Assembly: GCA_002414505.1 (NCBI GenBank)
Contig: DHZF01000039.1
Location: 81,469-113,647 of the forward strand
From: Hyphomonas sp. UBA5111
Lineage (GTDB): Bacteria > Pseudomonadota > Alphaproteobacteria > Caulobacterales > Hyphomonadaceae
DNA: 32,179 nt
Direction: 5' to 3'
Position numbers and translations under genes: made by a program. Below are positions 24,419-32,149 of the stretch, one piece after another (the stretch's first letter is position 1; each line of letters starts with the position of its first letter). The notes under the pieces are model-generated. The model saw nothing but the letters and a program-made list of their open reading frames with translations. It did not search any database and was not told where the DNA came from.

Positions 24419-25765
24419 TCACTCAGCGAGCTGTCCGTACTCAATATCGGCGTCACCAACCGGTTCATCGACCGAAGCGGGCAGCTCTTCAGGGTATGGC
24501 GGCTTCATGAAGAGGACGAGCATGAAAACGCCTGCCGACAGAACCGACAGCAACAGGAAGATCAGGGAGAAGCTTCCCGAGACGTCCCGGATCACGCCGC
24601 CAATCAACGGACCAAGCGCCGAGATTGCGCCGGTGACACACATGGCCGAGAACAGTTCGAGATTGTACTTGCGGCCAAAATAGTTGAGCAGCAATACGGT
24701 GCAGGCTAGCTGGGTTGTGCCGAAACCAATGCCCGTTCCCACCGCATAGAATAGCAGCATCACATGATCTGCCGTCAGGGCGAGTACCGCGCAGCCAATC
24801 ATCGTCGCACACAGCGCAAAGCTCACGAGATGCTTGGGATCGAAAATATCTCCCAGGACCCCGGAAAACCCGCGGATCAAGACGGCGATCAGTGCCTCAA
24901 TGCTCAACATGCCGCCGGCCACGGTTTCGGGCACACCGCGCTCAATCAAATGGCCGACGGACAGGCTCGTCACGGTCACCAAGCACATCATGTTCAGGCA
25001 ATAGGCGGCAGCGAGAATCTTGAACTGCGACGTTCGCATCGCGACCTTGGTCGTCCAGTCGACGGACGTCCGATAGATGTTGCGGCCTCTGCGTGGCGGG
25101 GCAGTTTCGACCTGATCCGGCATGATGGCGGGAGCCACGGGTTCGGCCTCCGGGGCGATCAACTCGTCGCGGGCAGGTCTCGAAAACCTTCGTTCCAGAC
25201 CGATGATGATTACGCACAAGACCGTCGCGGCCAAAATGGCGAGGGCCTGGTATTCCCAGTAATTCCGCCATGTCTGCCCCTGCAGGGCCAGAACACCGAG
25301 GACCATCAAGGGGCCGACCACGGTTCCCATGCCACTGATCGTCGCCGCTACACCCAGCGCCGTCGATTGCCGCTGGAACAGGCGGCTGACGAGGAAGGTC
25401 GTCGGGATAGACGCCATCATGGGATATGCCAGACCGCAGATCGCCGCCGCGATATAATATTGAGGCAGGCTGTTGACCCCATGCAGAAGGTACAACCCCA
25501 GACTGGCAAGAAGCCCGCCGATCAAGACGGTGTTCCGGACGCCCAAGCGGCGAATGAGCAAGGGTGGCACCGAAGACGCCACCCCGGTGACTGCGCCGAG
25601 CACCGTGAACCCGAACCCGGCCTGCGCCCAGTTCCACTCCAGATCCATCACCATGAATGGGAGCACGACCCCCAGGGATGAATATGTCGCCGCCGCCAGC
25701 AGGAGCTCCAGAGAGCTCATTGCCACCAATTGGCTGCCTGCCTTGAAAGGAATTCTGGTACTCAT
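24419..25765 (-). CDS. MFS transporter (448 aa), distant relative of the 7770-9005 permease
   Basis: About 12 hydrophobic helices with a long central cytoplasmic loop (about 195-245: RPARDELIAPEAEPVAPAI). Helix 1-2 resembles the MFS protein at 7770-9005 (SSLGVVLPFMVMDLEWNWAQAGFGFTVLG). The motif RRLGVRNTVLIGG follows helix 2. Start is the ATG at 25765, 2 nt after the upstream M20-family stop (TGA at 25770-25768), with GGAG 10 nt upstream; translation may be coupled. It probably imports or exports the M20 substrate or product. The closeness of the two permeases suggests they descend from one gene, or that both are oxalate/formate-like carriers. Confidence 0.9.
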   Translation of the reverse strand: MSTRIPFKAGSQLVAMSSLELLLAAATYSSLGVVLPFMVMDLEWNWAQAGFGFTVLGAVTGVASSVPPLLIRRLGVRNTVLIGGLLASLGLYLLHGVNSLPQYYIAAAICGLAYPMMASIPTTFLVSRLFQRQSTALGVAATISGMGTVVGPLMVLGVLALQGQTWRNYWEYQALAILAATVLCVIIIGLERRFSRPARDELIAPEAEPVAPAIMPDQVETAPPRRGRNIYRTSVDWTTKVAMRTSQFKILAAAYCLNMMCLVTVTSLSVGHLIERGVPETVAGGMLSIEALIAVLIRGFSGVLGDIFDPKHLVSFALCATMIGCAVLALTADHVMLLFYAVGTGIGFGTTQLACTVLLLNYFGRKYNLELFSAMCVTGAISALGPLIGGVIRDVSGSFSLIFLLLSVLSAGVFMLVLFMKPPYPEELPASVDEPVGDADIEYGQLAE

Positions 25766-25767
25766 GT

Positions 25768-27162
25768 TCAGGATACTCCGGCAGACGAAAATGGGTTCTC
25801 GCCATAGACATCGGAACCGCTCAGCGTTTTTTTGTTTTCCGTTTCAGGCGCTCTGCCACAAAGGGACAGCGCCGTCAGCGCGTAAATCAAGGTGCTCTTG
25901 ACCATGTCTTCGGGTGTCGGCCTCCAGCGGGGAAAGCCAGTCGTCACAGCGGGAATACGGTTCATGTTGAACACATTGTGGTCTCGCCACATGCTGGAAT
26001 AGACGGGATGCGCCAGTTTCAAAGGCTCCCCAAGCGTATCTCGGGTTGCCGCATCGACGGCAGAGACAAGCGGTGCGACCCGGTTTTCATCGGCCGCAAA
26101 TCCGTGTCGGACCACTACCGGCTCCAAGCTGAATTCCCCAATACCCTGCTGCCGCAAATGACTTTCGAGACTTCTGTGCACCTGCCCGATCTCGACATGC
26201 GGCGGCAGGCCAACTTCCAGATACAGGGAGCAAATCTCGGTTCCGGCCCCAAACGCATAGGGGACGCCGCCCCGGACAGATGAAATCTGAGTCTTGGGTT
26301 TCGAGACGCCGCCGGACGAAGTGTAGATGTTTTCCTGCTCATACGTGCGCCCCCAATCGAGAACCGACTGAATTGTCTCTCCGAGGCGATAGATCGGGTT
26401 CGGGTGGTCTGCAGCGCGTTCGGGACTCTCCAGAAGCGGCGTGAAGACACCTTCCCCAAACAGCTGGATTCGAAACACGGCATAGCCAGAGGCGACCCAA
26501 GTCAGGCCGAAATCGCACCCTTCGGCCGCGATGGCGTAATCGGGGGACACGCCGCCATGATAGAAGGCGTAATGCGTCCCGATCTCCTTGCCCATATACT
26601 GGACACCTCGGGCTTCCTCGATCGGCTCAGGGCCGATCTCGCCGGGCGACGCCGTGAGATAGAGTCGCCCTGACAGATCGATGCCACAGGATTTCAGAGC
26701 CTTCGCGGCCATGAGGAAACACACCATCGGTCCGCGGTCATTGGAGATGGGATAACCGTGAAAGGCTCCATCCTGAAGCCAGCACTGGTTCCATTCCGGG
26801 TTTGCCAGCGTCTCAGGCCGGAATTTATGCGCGTCGAGATCCGGCTTCCAGGTCGGGCTCTCCGTATCGAGGTGAGCTGTATAGAGGAGGCTCTTGCCGT
26901 CTCCCTTGCCGCCATAGGTCGCAATGATGTTCGGCCGCTCCGGCGTCGCGCCAACTTTCCGTGGGGCAAAGCCTTCGGTCTCCAGCCAGTCGAACACGAA
27001 TTGCGCAGCCGAGGCTTCGCTCATCGACGGACTGTCTATGTTTCCCAATGCGAGCGCAGTCTGGGTCAGCTCCTCGATATCAATCGCGGCTTCAAGCGCA
27101 ACGCGCTCTTCTTCGCTGACCACGTAGTTCACGGGCGGAAGATTGTCGAATGTTTCACTCAA
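25768..27162 (-). CDS. M20-fold hydrolase with altered active-site residues
   Basis: Protein of 464 aa with the M20/ArgE/DapE core: the first metal motif HLD (His97, Asp99) in LLYTAHLDTES, the bridging Asp142 in NDRGPMVCFL, and Glu214 in AAEGCDFGL, all in canonical order. Two key positions look changed. The DEEIG motif reads PGEIG at 173-177, so the catalytic Glu is Gly (174) and the metal Glu175 remains. The C-terminal Ala-His-Thr-Pro block reads Arg-Pro-Thr-Pro (about RWRPTPEDMV), so the last metal His is Pro. Either it uses other residues or it is not a conventional peptidase. Alignment was by eye. Start is TTG at 27162, as MSETFDNLPP gives a normal N-terminus and the frame has no ATG nearby. 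It is first of the M20-MFS-SBF group. Amidohydrolase or deacylase activity fits the amide-rich context but is not shown. Confidence 0.87.
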   Translation of the reverse strand: MSETFDNLPPVNYVVSEEERVALEAAIDIEELTQTALALGNIDSPSMSEASAAQFVFDWLETEGFAPRKVGATPERPNIIATYGGKGDGKSLLYTAHLDTESPTWKPDLDAHKFRPETLANPEWNQCWLQDGAFHGYPISNDRGPMVCFLMAAKALKSCGIDLSGRLYLTASPGEIGPEPIEEARGVQYMGKEIGTHYAFYHGGVSPDYAIAAEGCDFGLTWVASGYAVFRIQLFGEGVFTPLLESPERAADHPNPIYRLGETIQSVLDWGRTYEQENIYTSSGGVSKPKTQISSVRGGVPYAFGAGTEICSLYLEVGLPPHVEIGQVHRSLESHLRQQGIGEFSLEPVVVRHGFAADENRVAPLVSAVDAATRDTLGEPLKLAHPVYSSMWRDHNVFNMNRIPAVTTGFPRWRPTPEDMVKSTLIYALTALSLCGRAPETENKKTLSGSDVYGENPFSSAGVS

Positions 27163-27618
27163 GGCCGGCCCAACTGTTCATGATCTGCTTTCGAATTGCT
27201 ACACGCTGCTCACTCAAGGGAGCATTTTTGCCTGCAACAAGTCTTGATTGCCGCCGCACGGATTGTTGCAGCAGCCAGCAAGATAATTGGGCATCGCATA
27301 CGAGCCTGAGAGGCTCAGTTCAGCAGTCGTCTCCGCAAACAGCTACTCTCAAGGTGCGGTCAGATAAGTTCAAACTGTACTTTGAGGGCGATCCGAATTG
27401 CCAAATACTGTTTTTCGCCATTCCGAAAAACAGTGAGCGCAATTGGCGCTGTCTTGCCCCCAAGATTTAAGCTGACGCGCTGTGGCGGACACAGTCTTTC
27501 GTTCAGCGCTTTCTCCCGCACATCTTGATGGCGTTGTCTGACTGATGGATTTGGCGAGTTTCTGACGCTACCGCCCATTCAGTCGCCTCGCTCTCTCTTG
27601 GCGCGGCTACTACCAGCA
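27163..27618. other. Gene-free 456-base stretch, promoter side of the M20 gene
   Basis: No open frame here looks coding: the only long plus-strand frame (27150-27470) shows no recognisable motif, no family resemblance and no good ribosome-binding site. The stretch holds the upstream region of the M20 gene (27162 leftward) and the 3' side of the Coq4-like gene (27619). It contains several short inverted repeats: GAGCCT/AGGCTC with a 3-nt loop at 27302-27316, the 11-bp perfect repeat at 27407-27434, and AGCGC/GCGCT at 27436-27450. It is less GC-rich than its neighbours in places. No clear promoter boxes or intrinsic terminator for the fucose operon can be called. Confidence 0.6.
27407..27434. 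repeat. Perfect 11-bp inverted repeat with 6-base loop
   Basis: ACTGTTTTTCG at 27407-27417 and CGAAAAACAGT at 27424-27434 are exact reverse complements around CCATTC. The run of five T and five A on the arms would give a strong hairpin on either strand. A second, weaker repeat (AGCGC/GCGCT) follows 2 nt later. It lies between the Coq4-like gene and the M20 gene, both transcribed leftward, so it could be an operator for M20 or a transcription-ending structure of the fucose operon. It has no T-tract outside the stem. Confidence 0.7.
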
Positions 27619-28674
27619 TCAAGGCTGGTTCAACTGGTATCTTCGTGAGAATGGTGCCATCAGGCGGCGAAGGAGGCCCTTAACAAAGTCTATTTTTTCC
27701 ATCACCCCCTGATTGCGCTCAATGATATCCGCCGGATACGGACTTTCATAGGCTTTGATACCATAGGTCCGCCGGATCTTTTCGACAGGTTGGTCCCAGA
27801 CCTCTTCCCACGCAATCGAGATAAGAGCGGGCGACTCGCGACCATGTATCCAAGCACTGGTAATTGTATCCATCAGGAAGCGATAGGACTTGCCAGGCCC
27901 CAACGCCCCGATCACAGCGGTGATCGAAAGGAATTGGGCCGAGTAATTGTGCCCAAATTGCGCCATCTGAAAGGCTGAGATAGCAATCTCGTGAAGCGCT
28001 GTCGTCTGATACCCTGCTGTGATATGCCAGAGATCGTGCGCCTGCAGCATCCTCGTATTGAGGTAATCAAGTGGCTTCGGCAATTTCCCGATCCCGATCT
28101 CGGTCCGGTCAAGTACTTCGAGATCAAATTTGTTGTCCACGATGAGATCATGGAACTCAGCGCCCAGTGAGCCCTTCGGGCACGCTGCGAGTGTTGAGAG
28201 CTTGATAAGGTCCGGCAGATCCCCCGAGGCCGCTTCTGTAACGCCTTCGAACATGTGGGACATTTCTGCTATGCGGGCGATCGCCGCTTCATTTGAATGA
28301 TGCCCGAGCGCCGCCGTGCGTTGCGTGATAGACAAAGCGTCCAGTTCACCGGCGAGGCCATCCTCGACGATACCCCAGTATTCGTCCCACAAGCCTTCCG
28401 GCGCAAGCTCGGGAGGCCTGTCAAACCCCTCAATGGGGTGCGCGTTGACAACGCGCCCGCACCAACCTTCTGCGAGCGCATCATAGATTTCGGCCGTACG
28501 GTCAGGTGCGAGGAATGCCGTCTGGGCGAGTGCGGCAGCAATATCCATGCGGTCTTGCGCAGAAGCTTTTCCGCCCGCGTCAGCACAGCGTCTCGCCAAT
28601 ACGACCAATTTGTCCCGTGTTACAGGTGCCTCAACAGATGCCTGGAACCGTGCCTTCAATATGTGGGTGTCCAT
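27619..28674 (-). CDS. Coq4-like protein with N-terminal extension (351 aa), function unknown
   Basis: The C-terminal two-thirds match the Coq4 fold, including the signature HDLWH (His213, Asp214, His217) followed after exactly 11 residues by Glu229, the HDxxH-x11-E zinc motif of Coq4. Coq4 proteins act in ubiquinone biosynthesis, where they are reported to remove the ring carboxylate and hydroxylate. They are about 225-265 residues; here roughly 100 extra N-terminal residues precede the fold. It is the last gene of the fucose-degradation operon, so a plain ubiquinone role is doubtful. The frame is open from 28725 (ATG overlapping the FAH stop as TGATG). I favour the ATG at 28674, with AAGGAAGG about 10-14 nt upstream, but a GTG at 28680 is also possible. 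Confidence 0.82.
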   Translation of the reverse strand: MDTHILKARFQASVEAPVTRDKLVVLARRCADAGGKASAQDRMDIAAALAQTAFLAPDRTAEIYDALAEGWCGRVVNAHPIEGFDRPPELAPEGLWDEYWGIVEDGLAGELDALSITQRTAALGHHSNEAAIARIAEMSHMFEGVTEAASGDLPDLIKLSTLAACPKGSLGAEFHDLIVDNKFDLEVLDRTEIGIGKLPKPLDYLNTRMLQAHDLWHITAGYQTTALHEIAISAFQMAQFGHNYSAQFLSITAVIGALGPGKSYRFLMDTITSAWIHGRESPALISIAWEEVWDQPVEKIRRTYGIKAYESPYPADIIERNQGVMEKIDFVKGLLRRLMAPFSRRYQLNQP

Positions 28675-28724
28675 GGTCTTCACTCGCCTTCCTTCACTTC
28701 TTTTAAATTTTAATGCTAACGCCA

Positions 28725-29567
28725 TCAGGCATCAACGCAGACCTGTCTCTGCTCGCCTAATCCGCTAATACCCAAGGTAACAATGTCGCCTGCCCGCAGG
28801 AACCGTTGCGGGGTTTTTGACAAGCCGACGCCCGGCGGTGTCCCCGTTGAAATGACATCACCAGGTTGCAGGCTCATATATTGGGAAAGATAACTCACGA
28901 GGTGGGACACCCCAAAAACCATCGTAGACGTCGCACCGCGTTGCATGGCTTCCTCGTTGACATCCAGCCACATTTGAAGCGCCTGCGGATCATCCACCTC
29001 ATCTCGCGTGACAAGCCACGGCCCTATGGGCCCAAACGTGTCAGCGCTCTTTCCCTTCACCCACTGGCCGGTACCCTCAAGCTGGAACGCCCGCTCCGAC
29101 ACGTCGTGGATGATGCAATAACCCGCCACGTATTCCAGCGCATCTTCCTCCGAAATATATTTCGCTTCCTTGCCAATCACCACGCCCAGTTCGACTTCCC
29201 AATCGGTCTTTTCAGATCGCCGCGGAATCTCCAACTTGTCGTTTGGGCCGCAGATCGCGCTGGTCGCCTTGAAAAAGATGACCGGTTCTGCGGGAACTTC
29301 CGCCCCGGTTTCTTCGGCATGGTCGGCATAATTCAACCCGATACAGATGAATTTCCCAACACCTGCAACGCACGGGCCGATCCTGCTCGCCGGATCCATT
29401 TTCGGCAAGCTGGAAACATCCACACGACGTAATTGCTTCAGGACCTCATCTGCGAGGGCCGGCCCATCCCAATCGTCAATAAGGTGGCTGACATCGCGAA
29501 TGTCTCCATTCGCGTCCAGCACTGCCGGTCTTTCACGTCCAAGCGGACCAACTCTCAAGAGCCTCAT
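28725..29567 (-). CDS. FAH-family hydrolase, predicted 2,4-diketo-3-deoxy-L-fuconate hydrolase
   Basis: Fumarylacetoacetate-hydrolase fold protein of 280 aa. Metal ligands: Glu124 and Glu126 (DWEVELGVVIG) and Asp155 (IIHDVSERA). KFICIGLNYADHAEETG near 72-88 and PGDVISTGTPPGVG are standard FAH motifs. In the non-phosphorylative L-fucose route, an FAH enzyme cleaves 2,4-diketo-3-deoxy-L-fuconate to pyruvate and L-lactate; the neighbours (SDR, lactonase, aldo/keto reductase) support that over the tyrosine or homoprotocatechuate pathways. Start is the ATG at 29567, with AGGAG 8 nt upstream. It follows the SDR stop by 11 nt and its own stop overlaps a TGATG start of the Coq4-like frame. Confidence 0.92.
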   Translation of the reverse strand: MRLLRVGPLGRERPAVLDANGDIRDVSHLIDDWDGPALADEVLKQLRRVDVSSLPKMDPASRIGPCVAGVGKFICIGLNYADHAEETGAEVPAEPVIFFKATSAICGPNDKLEIPRRSEKTDWEVELGVVIGKEAKYISEEDALEYVAGYCIIHDVSERAFQLEGTGQWVKGKSADTFGPIGPWLVTRDEVDDPQALQMWLDVNEEAMQRGATSTMVFGVSHLVSYLSQYMSLQPGDVISTGTPPGVGLSKTPQRFLRAGDIVTLGISGLGEQRQVCVDA

Positions 29568-29578
29568 ATTCTCAACTC

Positions 29579-30316
29579 CTAATTTGTCCAACCGCCATCA
29601 ATCGTGTGAATAGCCCCGGTAGTGAAGGAGGCCTCGTCGGAGGCGAGATACAGGGCGAGGCTGGATATCTCGCGGGCTGTTCCCAGCCGCCCCATCGGCT
29701 GACGGGAGACAAACATTTCGCGTGCCGCCTCATAATCGCCTTGCCCCCTCATCCGCTCCTGCAGGGATGGCGTATCAACCGTTCCCGGACAAATCGCATT
29801 GCAGCGGATATTCTTGTCAACATAGTCTTTTGCTATGGCCTTGGTCAGACCAATGACGCCCGCCTTGGTCACCCCATATGCAAAGCGGTTCGAAACGCCG
29901 GCGATGCTCGAAGCGACCGAACTCACATTCAGGATGACACCACCGCCTCTGCTTACCATATTAGGCAGGACTGCACGCGATAACTCATACATCGAGGTGA
30001 GGTTTATCAGGATCGACCGGTCCCAATCCGTACGTTCGCATTCCTGGATTGTGCCGTGGTGAACCCATCCGGCAACATTGAATAGAATGTCGATGTCCGT
30101 GTGCTTCCGACAGATATCTTCAATCGCCGCCTGATCGGTCACATCCAGAACTTCCGTAATGATGCCACCTTCAGACGGGAGGCTCGACAAGGCTTTCGGG
30201 TCAATATCCGTCGCAATGACCGTCGCGCCTTCCCGCGCAAAAGCCTCTGCGGACTCGCGCCCAATGCCAGCTCCTGCAGCCGTCACAAGTGCTATTTTCC
30301 CCTTCAATCTACCCAC
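29579..30316 (-). CDS. SDR, predicted 2-keto-3-deoxy-L-fuconate 4-dehydrogenase
   Basis: NAD-dependent SDR of 245 aa. Cofactor motif AAGAGIG at residues 13-19, Asp37-Asp39 region (ATDIDP) for NAD preference, catalytic Tyr147 and Lys151 (FAYGVTKAGV). The C-terminal PGTVDTPSLQERM and FVSRQPMGRLGTAREI are features I associate with 2-keto-3-deoxy-L-fuconate dehydrogenases and the related BDH2/DHRS6 enzymes. The role is oxidation at C4 before hydrolytic cleavage by the FAH enzyme. Start is GTG at 30316, with GGGGAGGA 5-6 nt upstream, and it lies just after the lactonase stop (TGATGTG). An ATG at 30355 is in frame but would overlap the lactonase and add residues unlike the family. Confidence 0.9.
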   Translation of the reverse strand: MGRLKGKIALVTAAGAGIGRESAEAFAREGATVIATDIDPKALSSLPSEGGIITEVLDVTDQAAIEDICRKHTDIDILFNVAGWVHHGTIQECERTDWDRSILINLTSMYELSRAVLPNMVSRGGGVILNVSSVASSIAGVSNRFAYGVTKAGVIGLTKAIAKDYVDKNIRCNAICPGTVDTPSLQERMRGQGDYEAAREMFVSRQPMGRLGTAREISSLALYLASDEASFTTGAIHTIDGGWTN

Positions 30317-30317
30317 A

Positions 30318-31160
30318 TCATCCTCCCCTGTGCCCCAAATAGATTCGCTCAGCATTACCGCTCCAGATTCTATCCTGATGGTCTGGAAAATAGCGCTCAA
30401 ACAAGCGCTCGCTTTGTGCCATCCAGCTTTCATACGCAGAGGCAAGCGTCAGGACCGGCCAATCGCTCCCCCAAAGAAGTCGGTCCGGTCCAAAACAAGC
30501 ACCGAGGTGGCAGACGATACTGCCAATGGACTCATCGTCCGTATACGCGCCAGCTTCTGTCAGCAGGCCCGATATCTTACAGGCTACATTCTTCCGCCGC
30601 GCCAGATCAGCAATGTCTTCGCGCCAAGCATCGAGTTGGCGCGATTCGATCGGTGGCTTTCCGCCATGATTCAGAACGATCTGGAGCCCTGGGTGGTGAT
30701 CGGCCAGCCTGCTCATCACAGGCACAAGGTCCGGATGGGCATGTCCATCCAGAACAAGCCCGCCCGCTTCCATAGCTTCAAGGGCTGGTTTCAGATCTTG
30801 CCTCAGAATCCAAGCCGGATCAGGCAGGTCCGCTATCATAGGCCGTAGGCCCACTATGTGGGGATTCTCGGCCAGCCGGGCAACATTCTCGCTCGCAGAT
30901 AGCGCTTCAAAGTCGACCCACCCCACAACCCCCGCCACGCGATTGTCATTGGCAGCGATGGACAGCATGTAATCTGTCTCAGCCGCAGTGGCTGCTGCCT
31001 GGACAAGAATGACACCTGACACACCGACTTTGGCTGCATCTCCCCAAGCATCATCAATCCCGAAATCCCGATAGATCCCACTCAGGTCCGGTGTCAGCCA
31101 ATCATAATCACCACGGGCCATTTTCCAGACGTGTATATGCGCATCAATCTTGCGGTTCAT
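30318..31160 (-). CDS. Amidohydrolase-family lactonase, predicted L-fucono-1,5-lactonase
   Basis: Metal-dependent hydrolase of 280 aa, COG3618 type. Metal residues His8 and His10 (IDAHIHVWKMARGDYDWLTP), His in VLNHGGKPP, and Asp in LLWGSDWPVL. The opening DAHIHVW..ARGDY.WLTPDL..IYRDF and the GSDWPV ending are the signature of L-fuconolactonase and relatives such as rhamnonolactonase. It would open the lactone formed from L-fucose by the aldo/keto reductase. Start is the ATG at 31160, which overlaps the reductase stop as ATGA; a longer in-frame start at 31214 would overlap it by 58 nt. The SDR gene follows directly. Confidence 0.92.
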   Translation of the reverse strand: MNRKIDAHIHVWKMARGDYDWLTPDLSGIYRDFGIDDAWGDAAKVGVSGVILVQAAATAAETDYMLSIAANDNRVAGVVGWVDFEALSASENVARLAENPHIVGLRPMIADLPDPAWILRQDLKPALEAMEAGGLVLDGHAHPDLVPVMSRLADHHPGLQIVLNHGGKPPIESRQLDAWREDIADLARRKNVACKISGLLTEAGAYTDDESIGSIVCHLGACFGPDRLLWGSDWPVLTLASAYESWMAQSERLFERYFPDHQDRIWSGNAERIYLGHRGG

Positions 31161-32149
31161 GATGGCACCACCGCTTCCGGAGAGATCAGGCCTCGCTCCC
31201 TCAGCGCGTCCCAAAACTCAGGGTTAATGGGCGATTGCGTCCAACCAGCTACCTGGCGGACTTGCGCGGCATTACGAGCGCCGGGTATGACGCAAGCAAC
31301 CGCCGGATGGGCGTGGCAGAACTGAAGCGCGGCTGCCGGCAGGGCCGTGTCATACGCAGCGCAAACTTCTCGAAGTTGCTCGGCCCGCTCTGTCGCCCAA
31401 AGGGGGGCTTCAGCATAGTCATATCGCAAAGGCTCATCACCCGATGCCGCGAGCAGACCGGAATTGAATGCCCCGCCAATGATGATCTTCACATTGCGGC
31501 GATGACATTCATCCAGGAATGGCGCAGATTCCACATGCTCTAATAAGGTGTAACGACCGGCAATCAGCAAGACATCCAGATCCATATGATCAAGCACTTG
31601 CTGGCACACTTCTATCTCGTTAACGCCGAGCCCGATCCACTTGGTCTTGCCTTCCGCTTTCAGGGCAGCCATCTCCGGCAGTGCTTCCGTCACGGCTTGG
31701 TCGAAAACCTCCTGATGCGCGGCGCCGTGAGTCGCTTCACCAATGTCGTGCAGCAGAAGTATATCCACAGACCGCACTCCCAGCCGTTTCTGACTGTCAG
31801 CAAAGGAGGCGCGTACTCCTTCTGCAGAATAGTCAAACTCTGGAATGAAGGGGGCGGGCGAGGCAAAGCCATTATCTGGAATTGGCTGGGTGCCCGCCGG
31901 CCTCAACTGGCGACCAACCTTAGTCGATATCACCGGGTTAGCATCGGAAGCCTGAAGGAATGCACCGACCCTTTGCTCGCTGAGGCCGTGGCCATAAAAT
32001 GGTGCAGTATCAATATAGCGCAGCCCGGCTTCTAGTGCCGCCTGCAGCGCGCCCTGAGCGTCAGCATTTGAAATCTCAGTATAGAGATTTCCCAACCCGG
32101 CAGTACCGAGCCCATAATCTGGCATATCTGGGCCTGCTGCCCCTGTCAT
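31157..32149 (-). CDS. Aldo/keto reductase, predicted L-fucose (D-threo-aldose) 1-dehydrogenase
   Basis: NAD(P)-dependent enzyme of 330 aa. AKR catalytic tetrad: Asp47, Tyr52 (YIDTAPFYGHGLSE), Lys77 (ISTKVGR) and His134 (LLLHDIG). The start YGLGTAGLGNLY and C-terminal VIPGARNAAQVRQ resemble D-threo-aldose 1-dehydrogenase/L-fucose dehydrogenase, also related to pyridoxal 4-dehydrogenase. It would oxidise L-fucose at C1 to the lactone, the first step of the route whose next enzymes follow. Start is the ATG at 32149, with GAGG 7 nt upstream. Upstream on the minus strand, one frame (ending ...VQILKVEGKG with TGA overlapping this ATG as ATGA) stays open to the window edge, so another operon gene may end here; 30 nt are too few to identify it. 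Confidence 0.93.
   Translation of the reverse strand: MTGAAGPDMPDYGLGTAGLGNLYTEISNADAQGALQAALEAGLRYIDTAPFYGHGLSEQRVGAFLQASDANPVISTKVGRQLRPAGTQPIPDNGFASPAPFIPEFDYSAEGVRASFADSQKRLGVRSVDILLLHDIGEATHGAAHQEVFDQAVTEALPEMAALKAEGKTKWIGLGVNEIEVCQQVLDHMDLDVLLIAGRYTLLEHVESAPFLDECHRRNVKIIIGGAFNSGLLAASGDEPLRYDYAEAPLWATERAEQLREVCAAYDTALPAAALQFCHAHPAVACVIPGARNAAQVRQVAGWTQSPINPEFWDALRERGLISPEAVVPS

Noticed and set aside
24764..25681. Plus-strand open frame of 305 codons opposite an MFS gene
   Set aside because: Antisense to a 448-aa transporter; the translation is His/Arg/Gln-rich and low in hydrophobic structure, typical of a shadow frame in GC-rich DNA.
27150..27470. Small plus-strand frame of 106 codons in the gene-free stretch
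   Set aside because: No ribosome-binding site, no family resemblance, Ser/Cys-rich translation and overlap with the M20 start.
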